Shown: positions 25,321 to 36,404 of the stretch, one piece after another
How positions within the stretch are numbered: position 1 is the first letter of the stretch
Layout: each line of letters starts with the position of its first letter
Source of the DNA: Beta vulgaris subsp. vulgaris
Taxonomy: Eukaryota; Streptophyta; Magnoliopsida; Caryophyllales; Amaranthaceae
Assembly: GCF_026745355.1 (NCBI RefSeq)
Contig: NC_079208.1
Coordinates: 56,433,276-56,497,275 of the forward strand
Direction: 5' to 3'
Length of the DNA stretch: 64,000 nucleotides
The notes under the pieces: generated by a model
What the model was told of the DNA's origin: nothing
The model's input: the letters and a program-made list of their open reading frames with translations, nothing else
The model's database searches: none
Program-made: the position numbers and the translations under genes

Positions 25321-25517
25321 GGTGTGATTCTACTTGTGACAGGATTCCCTTGGGTTATTGTCAATACAAATTGCATTTTGGATGTTCTGATGGTAGTCAT
25401 GAAGTTAGATTGGAAACTGTTGTTTAATGTGCTTTTACAGAATCAAAAAACCGAAATTAACTGAGTTTAGTTTGTGAATCACTGAGTTTCTTCTCTGTCT
25501 TAACACAGAAATTCACA

Positions 25518-25825
25518 TTGGTTTGTGAAACTAATGTTGGTGACAAATTGGAGGGTGGGATTGCTGAAATTTTGTACACAAATTCCGACAAAAAGCGAGG
25601 CCGAAGCCCAAATTCTGTTTTCGCCCAAGCTGCCCCCTGTTGTGTTGCACGACGATCTGCTGCTACAAAAGTGCTAAAATTTTCTAATTACGCAAGTGGG
25701 ACTTGTGCGAACGACTTGAGGAGGCACTTTGAGCCATTCGGCAAGGTTTCTCTTCGCATGAGACATAAGTGTGCTTACGTGGAGTTCGAAAATGATAAGG
25801 CAGCCATCACAGATAAGAACCCTAG
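25518..25825 (+). pseudogene. RRM splicing-factor gene fragment
   Basis: Encodes part of an RNA-recognition motif: KVLKFSNYASGTCANDLRRH, then FEPFGKVSLRMRHKCAYVEFEND. The spacing of the RNP2-like and RNP1-like strands and the phrase RHFEPFGKV resemble the RRM of plant RS-type SR proteins (RS31/RS40/RS41). The frame is cut at its 3' end by a transposon-like element whose inverted terminus begins at about 25823. There is no start region or RS domain. It is probably a non-functional gene piece. Confidence 0.55.
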
Positions 25826-26414
25826 GCTATGTTTAGTTCACGTGAAATTTTCTGATCTGAACTTATCTGATCTGATCTGAACTGATCTTATTTGATTTAC
25901 AAGATCTTATCTTTTAGATTTTTCTCAATATATAAGAATAAATATAGTCATGTGGGGTCTTGTTTGATTCGTCTCAATGAGTACTTTATTAATATTCAAT
26001 TATTATAATTTTTAGTAATATGTAGTGAAAGATATTTAATACTTCCTCCGTTCTGTTTTAAATGAAACATTGGATGAAATGACACTATTCATTGATCAAT
26101 TTTGACTCCAATTTATCGCTATTATATAAAGAAAAACATAGTCAAGTGGGATCTTGTTAGATTCGTCTCGATGCATACTATCAAATTATAACTTTTTTAT
26201 ATTTTTTACGCGTACACAACTATAGATATTAATGACTAAAGAAGCGCGTTGGGTTGCGTGAAAAAGCAAACGTTTCATTTAAAACGAAACGGAGGAAGTA
26301 GTAATAATGATTTTTAAATATAAACATTATCTGAACTGATCTGAACTTATTTTTTCTGATCTGATCTAATTAGATATGAAATAAGCAAAAATAAGGTGAA
26401 CTGAACATAGCCTA
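25823..26414. mobile_element. MITE cutting the RRM fragment
   Basis: The ends are inverted repeats, TAGGCTATGTTTAGTTCAC on the left and its near reverse complement on the right. Subterminal regions carry many TGATCTGAAC/CTGATCTGA words on both sides. A second, Stowaway-like element sits inside (26042-26298). No protein is encoded. The target duplication is unclear. Confidence 0.65.
26042..26298. mobile_element. Stowaway-like MITE, nested
   Basis: A 257 bp element with TA on both sides and terminal inverted repeats of about 27 bp starting CTTCCTCCGTTCTGTTTTAA. CTYCCTCCGT ends with TA duplication are diagnostic of Tc1/mariner-type Stowaway MITEs. It lies inside a larger MITE, so it inserted later. 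Confidence 0.85.
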
Positions 26415-26511
26415 AGTTCCATGTAATATGTAGCAGTAACCAGGTTTAATCATCGCTCAATATGGATTTCACGAGTCTAGATTCTCTAGAATTTTAGTGA
26501 AATTCTATAAT

Positions 26512-27020
26512 GCTATGTTTGGGAATGAACATTTCATTTCTAAATGTGAAATTAGACAAAATGACATGTTTGGGAAATCCAGAAATTTGAAATTGGAATT
26601 GGCCCAATTCCAACCAAATTCCAACCTTTATAATAATAGCCCAATTTTAAGAATTCTCAAATTCCATGTGCAAGGGTGTCATTTGCAAATTCTAAACCCT
26701 AACTATTTTCTACTTTCCTCTTTAAATGTTCAACATATTCCTAACTTTCTCTCCCCTCAATTATAAACCCTAGCTTTCTCTCCTCCATTAACGAATCTCT
26801 TAGTTTTTTTTTTCCCTTCATTAATGAATCTCTAACTTCTAACTATTCAATCTCATCTCTGTAAATTCTATGGTAAGCCAAACAATGAAGATAGATTTGA
26901 AATCCTAAATTTGAAATTTTTAAGTTTATCAAACAATGAATTTAATTTTAGATTCCATGATTTGAGAATACAAATTTCAAATGAATCATTTCAAATGAAA
27001 TGCTCATTCCCAAACACTAC
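26512..27020. mobile_element. MITE with GTTTGGGAATG inverted ends
   Basis: About 509 bp bounded by inverted repeats of roughly 28 bp (left GCTATGTTTGGGAATGAAC, matched on the right with three or four changes). Internal AAATTTCAAAT words are shared by the two halves and also pair. No coding capacity. The target site is not obvious. Confidence 0.6.
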
Positions 27021-27677
27021 CTAAGGTAAGTTGTATCTGAGTATCTGAACTATACATTTTAAAATCAAGGGCTTATATTGGTGGAAGGGGAAGATTTTGG
27101 GGTGGATTTTGATGAGATAAGAAAGAGAATATGTTAGTCATTGATTTTTTATTAAATGGTTGATATTGCTCAAACTCTACCTTACAGTGTTATTTTACAA
27201 CTCTAGAGGATCCAAACACGGATTTCACCATCACTAAGGCCTTCCCAATATATACGCAAGAACATTATCTATGTGTATATTCAATATTACAACATTTTAC
27301 AACTTTTACATACAAATAAATAGTACTTCTAAAAGATATAGAGTATAAAAGACGTGCAACAGAGATTGTAAACATTGCCTCCAAAAAGATTAAAATGGGA
27401 ACAAAGAGAGTACCTGTAAATCATCTTATATAGAATAAACATGAAACTTCAGGAAAATCAGAAGTGGCAGCATCATAACACCTCAAAGGACATTTGACAT
27501 TTACAAATTACAAGAAAGAAACGGGATTCAGCTTCCACTACAAAATTCCTAACTAATGAACTTAGTGATCTTCCGGTGAGTACGATCTATCTAATTCGAG
27601 ATATTCAAAACACGATTAAAGCACAACAAAAAGATGGAAAACAAATTAATGGAGAAAGGAGTATGAGTTTGTGTCTA
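27021..27677. other. Intergenic and 3' region of the pfkB gene
   Basis: AT-rich DNA that should include the 3' untranslated region of the kinase gene read on the minus strand. No gene or element end recognised. Confidence 0.4.
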
Positions 27678-30634
27678 TCATGGTGTACCTTCAATCTGTT
27701 CGATTGCTTCATCATATACAGGATCACGCGAGAACTTCTCCCCACTACATTGATGTTTTATAATCTGATGATTTACCACTGTAGTTGTAAGACTACGCAT
27801 ATCTTCCAGATCCCATCTACGTTCCTGTTTCGTCAAAGAAAATGCTAGTCTGACAGCATTAAGGGACGCGTGGAATTGCTCGTGGCCGGGTGATTTTGAA
27901 AACCAAAGCTCATTTTCAGCTCCAACTTGGTGTTGAGCACATTGCAAAGATCTCTTTTGCACCTCATCTTTGACTCTCTGAGAATCAAAAAAGGATAGTA
28001 TTGTAATAATTGTCTTGCCTATCTATTCTTCTCCGGGAAATAAAGGAGAGAAATGATAGAACCATATACCAAAAGTGGAGCATCAGCAAACATCTCAGAT
28101 GTGCGAATGAGAAGCAAAAAGATACCACAAATCAGTAGTAAGGAAAAAATGAAGCATCAGCTGCTATATCATTTCGTCCATCCCAATTTAGTTCCCGCAA
28201 ATACTATTTGGGATGTCCCAATTAAGTTGGGACATACCCTTATTGGTAAACACGCACCCACCCATTTTTTCTCGTTGCCTTCTCATTTCCTTGAAAAAAT
28301 TGTGCCTAAACCATTTGTTGCAACAAAATTGGCAGAGGGACTAAATGATTAAAAGTACGAAATGATAATAGTTGATGCTTAATACGAGGGATACTGTTTC
28401 TGTTTCACTTCTAATGAGTGTTATTGAAACTATGACATGCACAACAGTTTGAAAATGAAATCGTGAATATGTGACTCTAATTGTTTTAGCATATGTTTCA
28501 TGTGTAAAAACCAGAACTCTAGAAACATTCGTTATAGTAGTCAGTCGTACTTATATGTCCAGAAAAATATAAGAGGGGGCGGGGGGTACCAATGGCCAAG
28601 TATTGCTGCTAAACAGGAAATTTCCATCGATGATACGCATCAGATCATGCACTTTAACAATTATTAACATGACACAAATGAAATCATATGTTGACTCTAG
28701 AACTTGTATAAGATATGGTAGTTGTCTAAGTGTAAGACTCAACTATTCCATGAAAAATTCCATGTTTTAGTCCAAAGAGAAGTGTCTACATATACATATC
28801 CATGGCAAAGTGTCAAGAATCTCACACAAGTACCTAAGGGCTGAGGTGAAACGAATTACATAAATGAAAATGGTATCATAAAGCATTAACGTAAAAAGGC
28901 CAGGCTTTAGTGCTATACAGATAGCACCAGATCTCATCAAAAAACAGAATCCACACTTGACAGTTTGATCGAAAAGCCTTTCTTTTCTATGGCATTGTGC
29001 ATTTAGAGCAATTGAATTTGATATTACAAACAGCCCTCAAGATAGCACAGAGGATCAGGATCAGTGTCAATAATAACTCATCAGTGACATAGATACTAGT
29101 TTTATATATGCCATCATCTCTAAAATCCAAAGCCCAACCACAAAGCGAAAATAGATTCAGAATAACAAGGTAAAAGCAGAAACTGGGAGAGAAATTACTC
29201 ATAACTTCTCTTCCCAAACAGAAATTAATCATAGCACCCAAAGCAATTCATAATTCTCAGCCTTGTGTATTTGATCTCTAGCCATATTGAAGTCTTGCAA
29301 ATCAAATTTCCTAGCTTCATTTCTATGAACATACAATATCTCCAACCAAAAGTTACTAACCAGAGAAATGGAGTCAAATTCATAAAAGGTACGCTATTAT
29401 TTAGTCATGTTACACAGAACCACAAACAACAAAACATCAAACTAAACACAATAAACTGATACAGGAACAAGTTCATATAAAAAAAAAAGGATACAACCAA
29501 ATCATCTATAACCCAACAAAACCAAGGATGTCTTAGCCTAGTGGTTAAGATTAAGGTGCTGTAAACGATAGGTCACACATTCAAATCCCCCCTTCCCTTG
29601 TTTGTACTTTGTACTGCCTTCGTAGCTCATACGGATAAAAAAAAATCTATAACCCAACAAAAACATTCATGTAACAAGCATCCAAGCTCAAAACACCCCA
29701 AATAACAAGAACAAACACCTTGGAATCAAAATTACTTAAAAAGAACAACATGCAAGGTCAAAAAACAAACCTGCAACAAGTTAGGATCAAAGTTAGGCAA
29801 GCCAAATTGAGAAACAGTCAAAGACCCAAAAAAGTTTCCCAACAATGCAGCATCAGGAAGAAGCAATCCTAGAACAAGTCCAGCAACAAACCCTCCTAAG
29901 AAGCTATCCCCAGCACCAGTAGGATCAATCTGAATCGTCGAAAACGGCGAAATCTCAACCTCTCCATCTTTCCTAAACACTTTACATCCTTTCTCTCCAT
30001 AAGTTACCACCACACAACACAACTTCCTGATTTCCTCAACATCCAAAAACTCTGCTTCTTCAGCAGAAGCCTTTAAAAACCCAATTCTTGATAATAGAGG
30101 GTAAAATTTTGTCTCATTAAGCTTAATTAATCTAACACTACCATCAACTTCATCAAATTCTCTAATCAACCCTTGTACATCAACAAACACAACATCACAT
30201 ATCTCAATTAATTTCTCCAAAGTTTCAGCCAATATTTCACCTCCTACACCAACCGCCATCCCAAAATCAAATCTTTTACCCGAGTTACAACTGGGTAACT
30301 CACTGGGTTTAATCGGGTCACATGCAATGACCCGTTTAAGGGTCCGATCTGAAATGGGTTGCCCATTAATAGTTGGGTTATTTGAGGAAAAATGGGCATG
30401 AAAAAGGGTTGTTTTTGAGGTGGGAGAAATAATTGGTGGGGTTAAAATGATGTGATTGTAATTGAAATCAGAACCAACTATTGAAATGTAATCGCAGGGA
30501 ATTGAGAGGAGAGAGAAAATGTTGGAGATGAAAGAAGCTGCACCACCTAAGGATTCTCCTATCACGACGTCGTCTTGGAGGAGGACATCATGGCAGTAGT
30601 TGCCAACCACCAAGCCACGGCGGGAGAGTCCCAT
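27678..30634 (-). CDS. pfkB-family carbohydrate kinase, probable myo-inositol kinase
   Basis: Two exons on the minus strand: 29771-30634 (288 codons) and 27678-27977. They are joined by a 1.8 kb GT-AG intron in phase 0, giving 387 residues. The ATG at 30632-30634 is chosen because upstream in-frame sequence has only a TTG. N-terminal RRGLVVGNYCHDVLL and GESLGGAASF form the substrate side of the ribokinase fold. PTGAGDSFLGGFVAGL near residue 250 is pfkB signature 2, holding the anion hole and catalytic Asp. The C-terminal exon begins RVKDEVQKRSLQC. Order and sequence fit Arabidopsis At5g58730, described as inositol 3-kinase, which feeds the lipid-independent route to phytate; substrate specificity here is inferred. 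A SINE sits in the intron, and a copia element begins about 700 bp upstream. Confidence 0.85.
29522..29644 (+). mobile_element. tRNA-derived SINE in the pfkB intron
   Basis: A 123 bp element with a tRNA-like head: A-box-like TAGCCTAGTGG at about 29536 and B-box-like ATTCAAATCC at about 29579. A short tail ends in poly(A). It is flanked by a perfect 18 bp direct repeat, ATCTATAACCCAACAAAA, at 29504-29521 and 29645-29662. These features define a retroposed SINE. It is on the strand opposite to the host gene and should be removed by splicing. Confidence 0.88.
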
Positions 30635-30845
30635 TTTTTGGAGCTTTGCTAGTTTGTTGGGACTTCTCAAAGAAAGAGAAAGAAATTGGGTGGAAATTGG
30701 AATTTCATTCAAAATTAGATAAAAGTGTACTATTTGTTTTTGGTTTCTACTTTTGGTTATTGTCGATACGTTTTGGGCGTACGAATCAAGATTTTTTTTT
30801 TATGAGGAAAGATAATTTGTGTTGTTAGATGACGTCCTGTTTGTA

Positions 30846-31110
30846 TTTTTTTTTTTTTTTGAAAATAGAAGCCAACTTAAATTACGAAATTAAACATTGT
30901 TTTACAATCCGATAAGAGATCATTCATACAATAACTAGGGGGATGGGGAAAATCCTAGTTACATTTTTTCTATCAAGACTGCCTCGAACATGTTTAGCGA
31001 TAGCATCCGCCACCCGGTTTTCCCTCCTGCTACAATGCTCAATCTTCACTCCCGAAAGGGCCCTCCATAGCTTCCTGCCCAACCACATTAGTGACCATCT
31101 CTAGTGGAGA
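30846..31110 (-). mobile_element. 5'-truncated LINE, RNase H end only
   Basis: Read on the minus strand, the frame ending at the stop 30924-30926 contains LSGVKIEHCSRRENRVADAI and AKHVRG. This is the C-terminal signature of the RNase H domain of plant LINEs. It is followed by about 65 bp of 3' sequence and a poly(A) tail (poly(T) at 30846-30859 on the plus strand). Strong 5' truncation is normal for LINE insertions. I could not find a clear target-site duplication. Confidence 0.7.
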
Positions 31111-31324
31111 AGATGAATAGGACTTTGTAACTATTAGCAAATTAATGTTTAGACAATCCTGATACACAATCTTAATATTTTGTTTATTTTCTCTAGCCAG
31201 GGCCGATTTAAATTATATAAATAAATAAATACACTCAAAACGGTGGATATGAGTAGAAGAAATAACTCTAATGAACATAAATTTGCGTCTTCCTCTCGTA
31301 AGATGTCAAAGAGAGCTATAAACA

Positions 31325-31329
31325 AAAAC
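31325..31329. repeat. Target-site duplication AAAAC, left copy
   Basis: AAAAC here and at 36938-36942 flank the two LTR outer ends exactly, as expected from integrase-mediated insertion of the copia element. Confidence 0.9.
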
Positions 31330-31633
31330 TGTAAAAATGTGAACTTAGAGCAAGAAGACACGGAGAATTTTCACCTTCACTGCTCCCAGTTTTAGAGCTC
31401 AGGTCTTAGGAACTTTCATTTTAGGAGAGAGAAAGAATTCAGAGAAAATTCAGAAATATTTATTACAAGAATTATTCTAGCTTAGTCTTTCTGTAATGAA
31501 TACTCCTATTTATACTTGTCTTAGGAGTGTATTAAAGAAGCTAGAAAAGCTATAACAGAAAATCATGAACTGTTGTAACAACTTGTAACAAACTTATGTA
31601 TTAGGAGCTGAGCTGGATTAACTAATCTCAACA
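31330..31633 (-). repeat. 3' LTR of the copia element
   Basis: 304 bp, TG at one end and CA at the other. On the minus strand it follows the polypurine tract. It differs from the other LTR by four substitutions in my hand comparison and lacks the SINE found there. Confidence 0.95.
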
Positions 31634-34600
31634 CCCCCCCTCAAGCTGGGCAGGTGGAGTGAACATGCCTAGCTTGCTTAGAAGATCTTGAAACTGAGCA
31701 GAAGGCAGCACTTTAGTTAGAACATCAGCCAACTGGGAAGAAGTAGGCAAGTATGTTAACTGAATCAAGCCTTCCAAAACCTTTTCCCTTGTAAAGTGAC
31801 AGTCGATATCAATATGCTTGGTGCGTTCATGGAAGACAGGGTTCTTCCCAATGTGAATAGCAGATTGATTGTCACAATGTAAAATAACAGGCTGCAAATG
31901 AGAGACACCTAATTCTTCCAATAACCTGACCATCCAAGATATTTCAGCTGCTGCACTAGCCATGGCTCGGTATTCAGCTTATGAGGATGACTTAGAAACT
32001 GTGGCTTGTTTCTTTGACTTCCAACTGATAGGTGAGGAGCCTAATTGGAGAACATATCCTGTGATGGACCTCCTAGAATCAGGGCAAGCTGCCCAATCAG
32101 AGTCTGAAAAAGCTTGGAGAGTCAATTGATCTGTAGCCTTCAATAATATACCTTGACCTTCTGTGTGAGCAACGTATCTAAGAGTATGGTTGAGGGCCTC
32201 CATGTGAGAAGTCCTTGGAGAGTGCATAAATTGACTCAGATTTTGCACTGTGAAAGCAAGGTCAGGCCTAGTATTGGTTAGGAAATTTAGCTTCCCAACT
32301 AGGCTTCTGTATAATGATGGATCAGGAAGTAAATCCCCAAGATCAGCCTGTAGCTTCAAGTTAACTGGAAGTGGAGTAACAGCAGACTTGAAAGAGGATA
32401 GACCAGATTCTTCTAAGAGTTCCCTGGTAAACTTCTTCTGTGTAAGAGCAATTCCAGTAGGAAGGTAACTAATTTCAAGCCCCAAAAAGAAACTAAGTAA
32501 CCCCAAATCCTTGATACTGAATGTGTCATGAAGATGTTGTTTAAGAAGAGTAAGAGTAGGGACATCATTCCCAGTAAGAATGATGTCATCGACATAAACA
32601 GCAGCCACAGAAATCTTTGAACCATCTTTCTTGATAAATAAAGAATAATCATTCTTGCTCTGGTGAAACCCTTGGTGAGTAAGTTCAGCAACTAGTTTGG
32701 CAAACCATTGCCTACTAGCTTGTTTAAGGCCATATAAAGATTTTTTTAATTTGCAAACATGACTGGAAGAGTGAGGGATACCTTCAGGAATGGTCATATA
32801 AACTTCTTCATGGAGATCCCCATGAAGAAATGCGTTGTTGACATCAAGCTGAAATAGAGACCATTCTCTGTGAGCAGCTATGGCAATAAGTGTTCTGACA
32901 GTAGACATTTTGACAACAGGGCTGAAGGTTTCTTGGTAATCAATACCATATTTCTGATTATATCCCTTTGCAACAAGTCTAGCCTTGTATCGTTCAATAC
33001 TTCCATCAGCCTTTTGCTTGATTTTAAAGACCCATTTACATCCAATGGGTTTCTTCCCTGATGGAAGAGGCACAATATCCCAAGTGTTGTTAGAGCTTAA
33101 AGCTGCCAGCTCCTTGTTCATGGCATCAACCCAGTTGTTATCCAGGGAAGCTTCTTTATAAGAAGCAGGTTCTTTGAGAGAGGAGGATTGAGCAATAGAA
33201 CATTGATGAGAGAGAGGAATGGTGTTGTAATGTACCAAGTTACACCAGTGAGATGAAAATGCAGTGTTACATACATAATCTGCTAACCAAGAAGGAGGCT
33301 GGTGAAGTCTAGATGAGACTCTAGGTGCAGGATGTGGTGAAGATGGGATGACTTCACCAAGATCATAAAGATTGGTGGAAGATGGGATGGGTGTAGGAGG
33401 TGATGTGGGAGAAGATGGAGAAATGGCAGAGGGAGTAGTAGAAGGTGTAATGGGGATGGAAGATGTAGAAGAAGGGGTAGGATATGTTTCAAAAGGATCT
33501 TGAAAAATGTGGTCCTGGTTTGTAGCAGGAAGAAAAAAATTAAAAGGAGATGTTAATGAAGGAGCAGAAGAAATGTGAAATGGGAAGTATTTTTCATGGA
33601 AAACAATGTCTCTTGAAACCGTGATTTTCTGAGAAGAGAAATGTAAAACTTTATAACCTTTTTGTTGAGATGAATATCCTAGGAAAACACATGCATCAGC
33701 CCTAGGATCGAATTTGGTTCGATGGACTTTTGAGGTTGAAACAAAACAAAGGCAACCAAAAATTCTGATATGATCAAGGGAAGGAGAAGTATGATATAGT
33801 TTTTCATAGGGAGAAATATGGTGGAGAACTTGAAGAGGCATCCTGTTGATGAGATAGGTGGCACATAAGACAGAATCTCCCCAATATTTGCTTGGAAGTT
33901 TTGACTGAAAAAATAAGGCTCTGGATGTTTCAAGAATGTGTCTATGTTTTCGTTCAACCACACCATTTTGGTGTGGTGTGTCTGAACAACTGGACTGATG
34001 TTGAATGCCATGTTTGAGATACAATGCAAGAGCTTTTCCTTCACAAAGTTCCTTAGCATTATCACTTCTTATGCAATTGATAACCATGTCAAACTGATTC
34101 TTAACATAATGTATAAAATTTTCCAAAACAGCAACAGAATCAGACTTGTGTTTGATAAGATGAACCCATGTGTATCTACTGAAATCATCAACAATTGTGA
34201 GGAACATAGTACAACCAGTATGTGTAGAAACTTTGTAAGGGCCCCAAACATCTATATGTATCAACTGAAAACATTTAGTACTTTTAATAGAACTCAAAGG
34301 AAAGGGCATTCTGCTTTGTTTAGCACTAGGACAAATTTGACAAATAGTGTCAATCATGCTATTGTGATGTAATCCAGGTATTACATGTTTTATTTGGCTA
34401 AAAGGTAAGTGGCCAAGTCTAAGATGCCACAACTTGATATCATCAGTAACAGAAGCAAAAGCACATGAATCATCAGTGCATGATTTATTAACAGTAGTAG
34501 CTAGGTGAGAATGAGAATCATTTGTAGCACCAGAATGGAGAGGCTCTTCATCAGCATAGTATAGGCCATTCTTGAACTTACCAAGAACTATTTCCCTTTT

Positions 34601-36094
34601 CAAGGAGGGCTCCTGTATGACACACAAATCAGATGTGAATGTCACAGAACAAGACATGTCTGCACATAACTTGGGAACTGAGATAAGGTTGAAATGAAAA
34701 TCTGGGACATAAAGCACATCTCTCAAAACTATATTTGTAGTTAATTGAACAGAACCAATGTGACTGACTGGAACTTTTCTACCATCTGGAACAGTGATGG
34801 TGTTATCAGCATGTTGAACAGGTTTATATGAGGTGAATTTGGACAAGTCATAGCATATGTGATCTGTGGCACCACTATCAACTATCCAACCAACATAAGA
34901 ATGAGAGAATAAGCACATTTTACCTGCAAAAAATGCACTGCTATAAGGGGTTGTTTCAGTGGGGGAGACACCAGAATCTTCAGGGGCCTTCTGTTTGTCA
35001 AGCATGTGCAGGATTTGACTGTATTGTTCTTTGGTGAAGCTTGCAGAAATCACATCATTACCATTATCTGCTTCATCACCTTGAACCATATGAGCAAACT
35101 TCCTCTGATTGTAATTCTTGTTGTTATCAGAAGGAAAACCATGTATTTTATAGCATCTATCCATGGTATGCCCACTCATTCTGCAATGGTCACAAAAAAA
35201 CTGAGAAGGCCTTTTATGTCCAGTAATCTGCCTTCCATTGTACTTATCATTATATTGTTGTTGTGGTCTTTGTGAACCATATGTATAATGTGGTGGTTTG
35301 TAGGTTCTTGTATCAGAAAATCTTCTCCTGTCTGCCCCAAATGCCATACTCTCAGAAACTTCACTTGTCATGTCACTCAATTTCTTGTGTCTTTCTTCTT
35401 GCTGAACCAACCTATATGCTTGAGAAATGGTTGGCAAAGGTTTCATCATTAAGATGTTACTTCTTGCTTGCTTGTAACTATCTTTCAACTTCATGAGAAA
35501 CTGTAATAATCTTTGGTCTTGTTGTATCTTTAGAAACTTAGCAGTGAGGGTACAAGAACATCCACTACATTCACAACTTGGAAGTGGATTTAGATCATCT
35601 AAATTATCCCACAACATTTTCATTTTTGTGAAGAATTCAGCAATACTCTCTTCACCTTGTTCCAAACCAAATAATTCTTCTTGAACACCAAACATTTCAG
35701 TATTAGAGGTTTTTCCATACCTCTCTTCAAGATCTATCCATATTTCTCTAGCGGTTTTGAAGAAGAAAACACTTCTTGCAATCATAGGCCCTAAGACAGT
35801 AAGAATCCAACCTATCACCAAGTCATTACATCTAACCCAAGCTGTGAAGGTTTTATCAATGGAGGAAGGTTTTGGAAGTGTTCCATCAACGAAACACATT
35901 TTGTTCTTAGTAGACAAACCTCTGATCATGCACCTCTTCCAGGATGCATAATTGTCACCATTAAAGACTTCAGATACAAATTTATGACTAGAATTTTCAG
36001 TTGGATGAATATAGTAAGGAGTACTAGGATCTTGATTCAACTCAAGAACTCTAGAAGTTTCATTTGTTCTCCCACTTGAAACACTATTCTCCAT
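31628..36094 (-). pseudogene. Copia gag-pol polyprotein with one stop
   Basis: One frame of about 1,480 codons, ATG at 36092-36094. Order: Gag with the UBN2-type start VFNGDNYASW (about residue 43); zinc knuckle CDHCRMSGHTMDRC (301-314); protease with DSGATDHI (about 406); integrase HHCC finger around LWHLRLGHLPFSQ and the D-D-E core; reverse transcriptase with YVDDIILTG (about 1167); then RNase H. The order PR-IN-RT-RH is diagnostic of copia. A TAA at 31979-31981 closes the frame near the end of RNase H, and the same frame continues for 117 more codons to the true end at 31628. The conserved family residue at that place is acidic, so this looks like a single-base nonsense change. Otherwise I see no frameshift. 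Confidence 0.92.
31634..31642 (-). other. Polypurine tract of the copia element
   Basis: On the minus strand the nine bases GAGGGGGGG directly precede the TGTTGAGATT start of the 3' LTR. This is the plus-strand primer site for reverse transcription. Confidence 0.9.
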
Positions 36095-36392
36095 AGTGAA
36101 TTAATCCAGAAAAAAAAAATTCAATCAATCAACTCAAAAAAAAAAAAAACAGAAATCTCCAATACTTCAATCAAACAAAATCAATCTCCAAAACTTCAAT
36201 AAAAAATCAATCTCCAAAACTTCAATCAATTAATCGATTAACAATTTTCAAGAAACAATAAAATTGAAACAAAATCAACAATTCTCCAGAATTTTATGAA
36301 TCAACAATGGCGGAAACTTTCTATCAAGAAATCAAAGATGAAGAGAAACAAACCAGAAGAAATCGCAACAATTATGAGCGTGGAATCTTCCA

Positions 36393-36404
36393 GCTCTGAT
36401 ACCA
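36393..36404 (-). other. Primer-binding site for initiator tRNA-Met
   Basis: On the minus strand TGGTATCAGAGC follows the 5' LTR end TTTACA with no gap. It is complementary to the 3' end of initiator methionine tRNA, the usual primer of plant copia elements. Confidence 0.95.

Larger units (their letters stand above)
30635..31329. other. Upstream region of the pfkB gene with LINE debris
   Basis: Holds the pfkB promoter and 5' untranslated region next to 30634, a poly(T) tract, and a truncated LINE piece listed separately. The remainder up to the copia LTR is AT-rich, with no other feature seen. Confidence 0.5.

Noticed and set aside
25005..25400. 131-codon minus-strand frame rich in Lys, Thr and Asn
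   Set aside because: It follows from a T/G-rich quasi-repeat on the plus strand; the protein is low-complexity and has no family features.
28160..28345. MITE-like inverted words around CCCAATTTAGTT/AAGTTGGGACAT
   Set aside because: The pairing words are short and internal, with no terminal repeats or target duplication.
30634..30712. Longer N-terminus for the pfkB kinase
   Set aside because: The upstream extension begins at a TTG codon; the first true ATG is at 30632-30634 and gives a start typical of the family.
33998..35951. Several frames of 60-124 codons opposite the copia gag-pol
   Set aside because: Antisense by-products of the long polyprotein frame.
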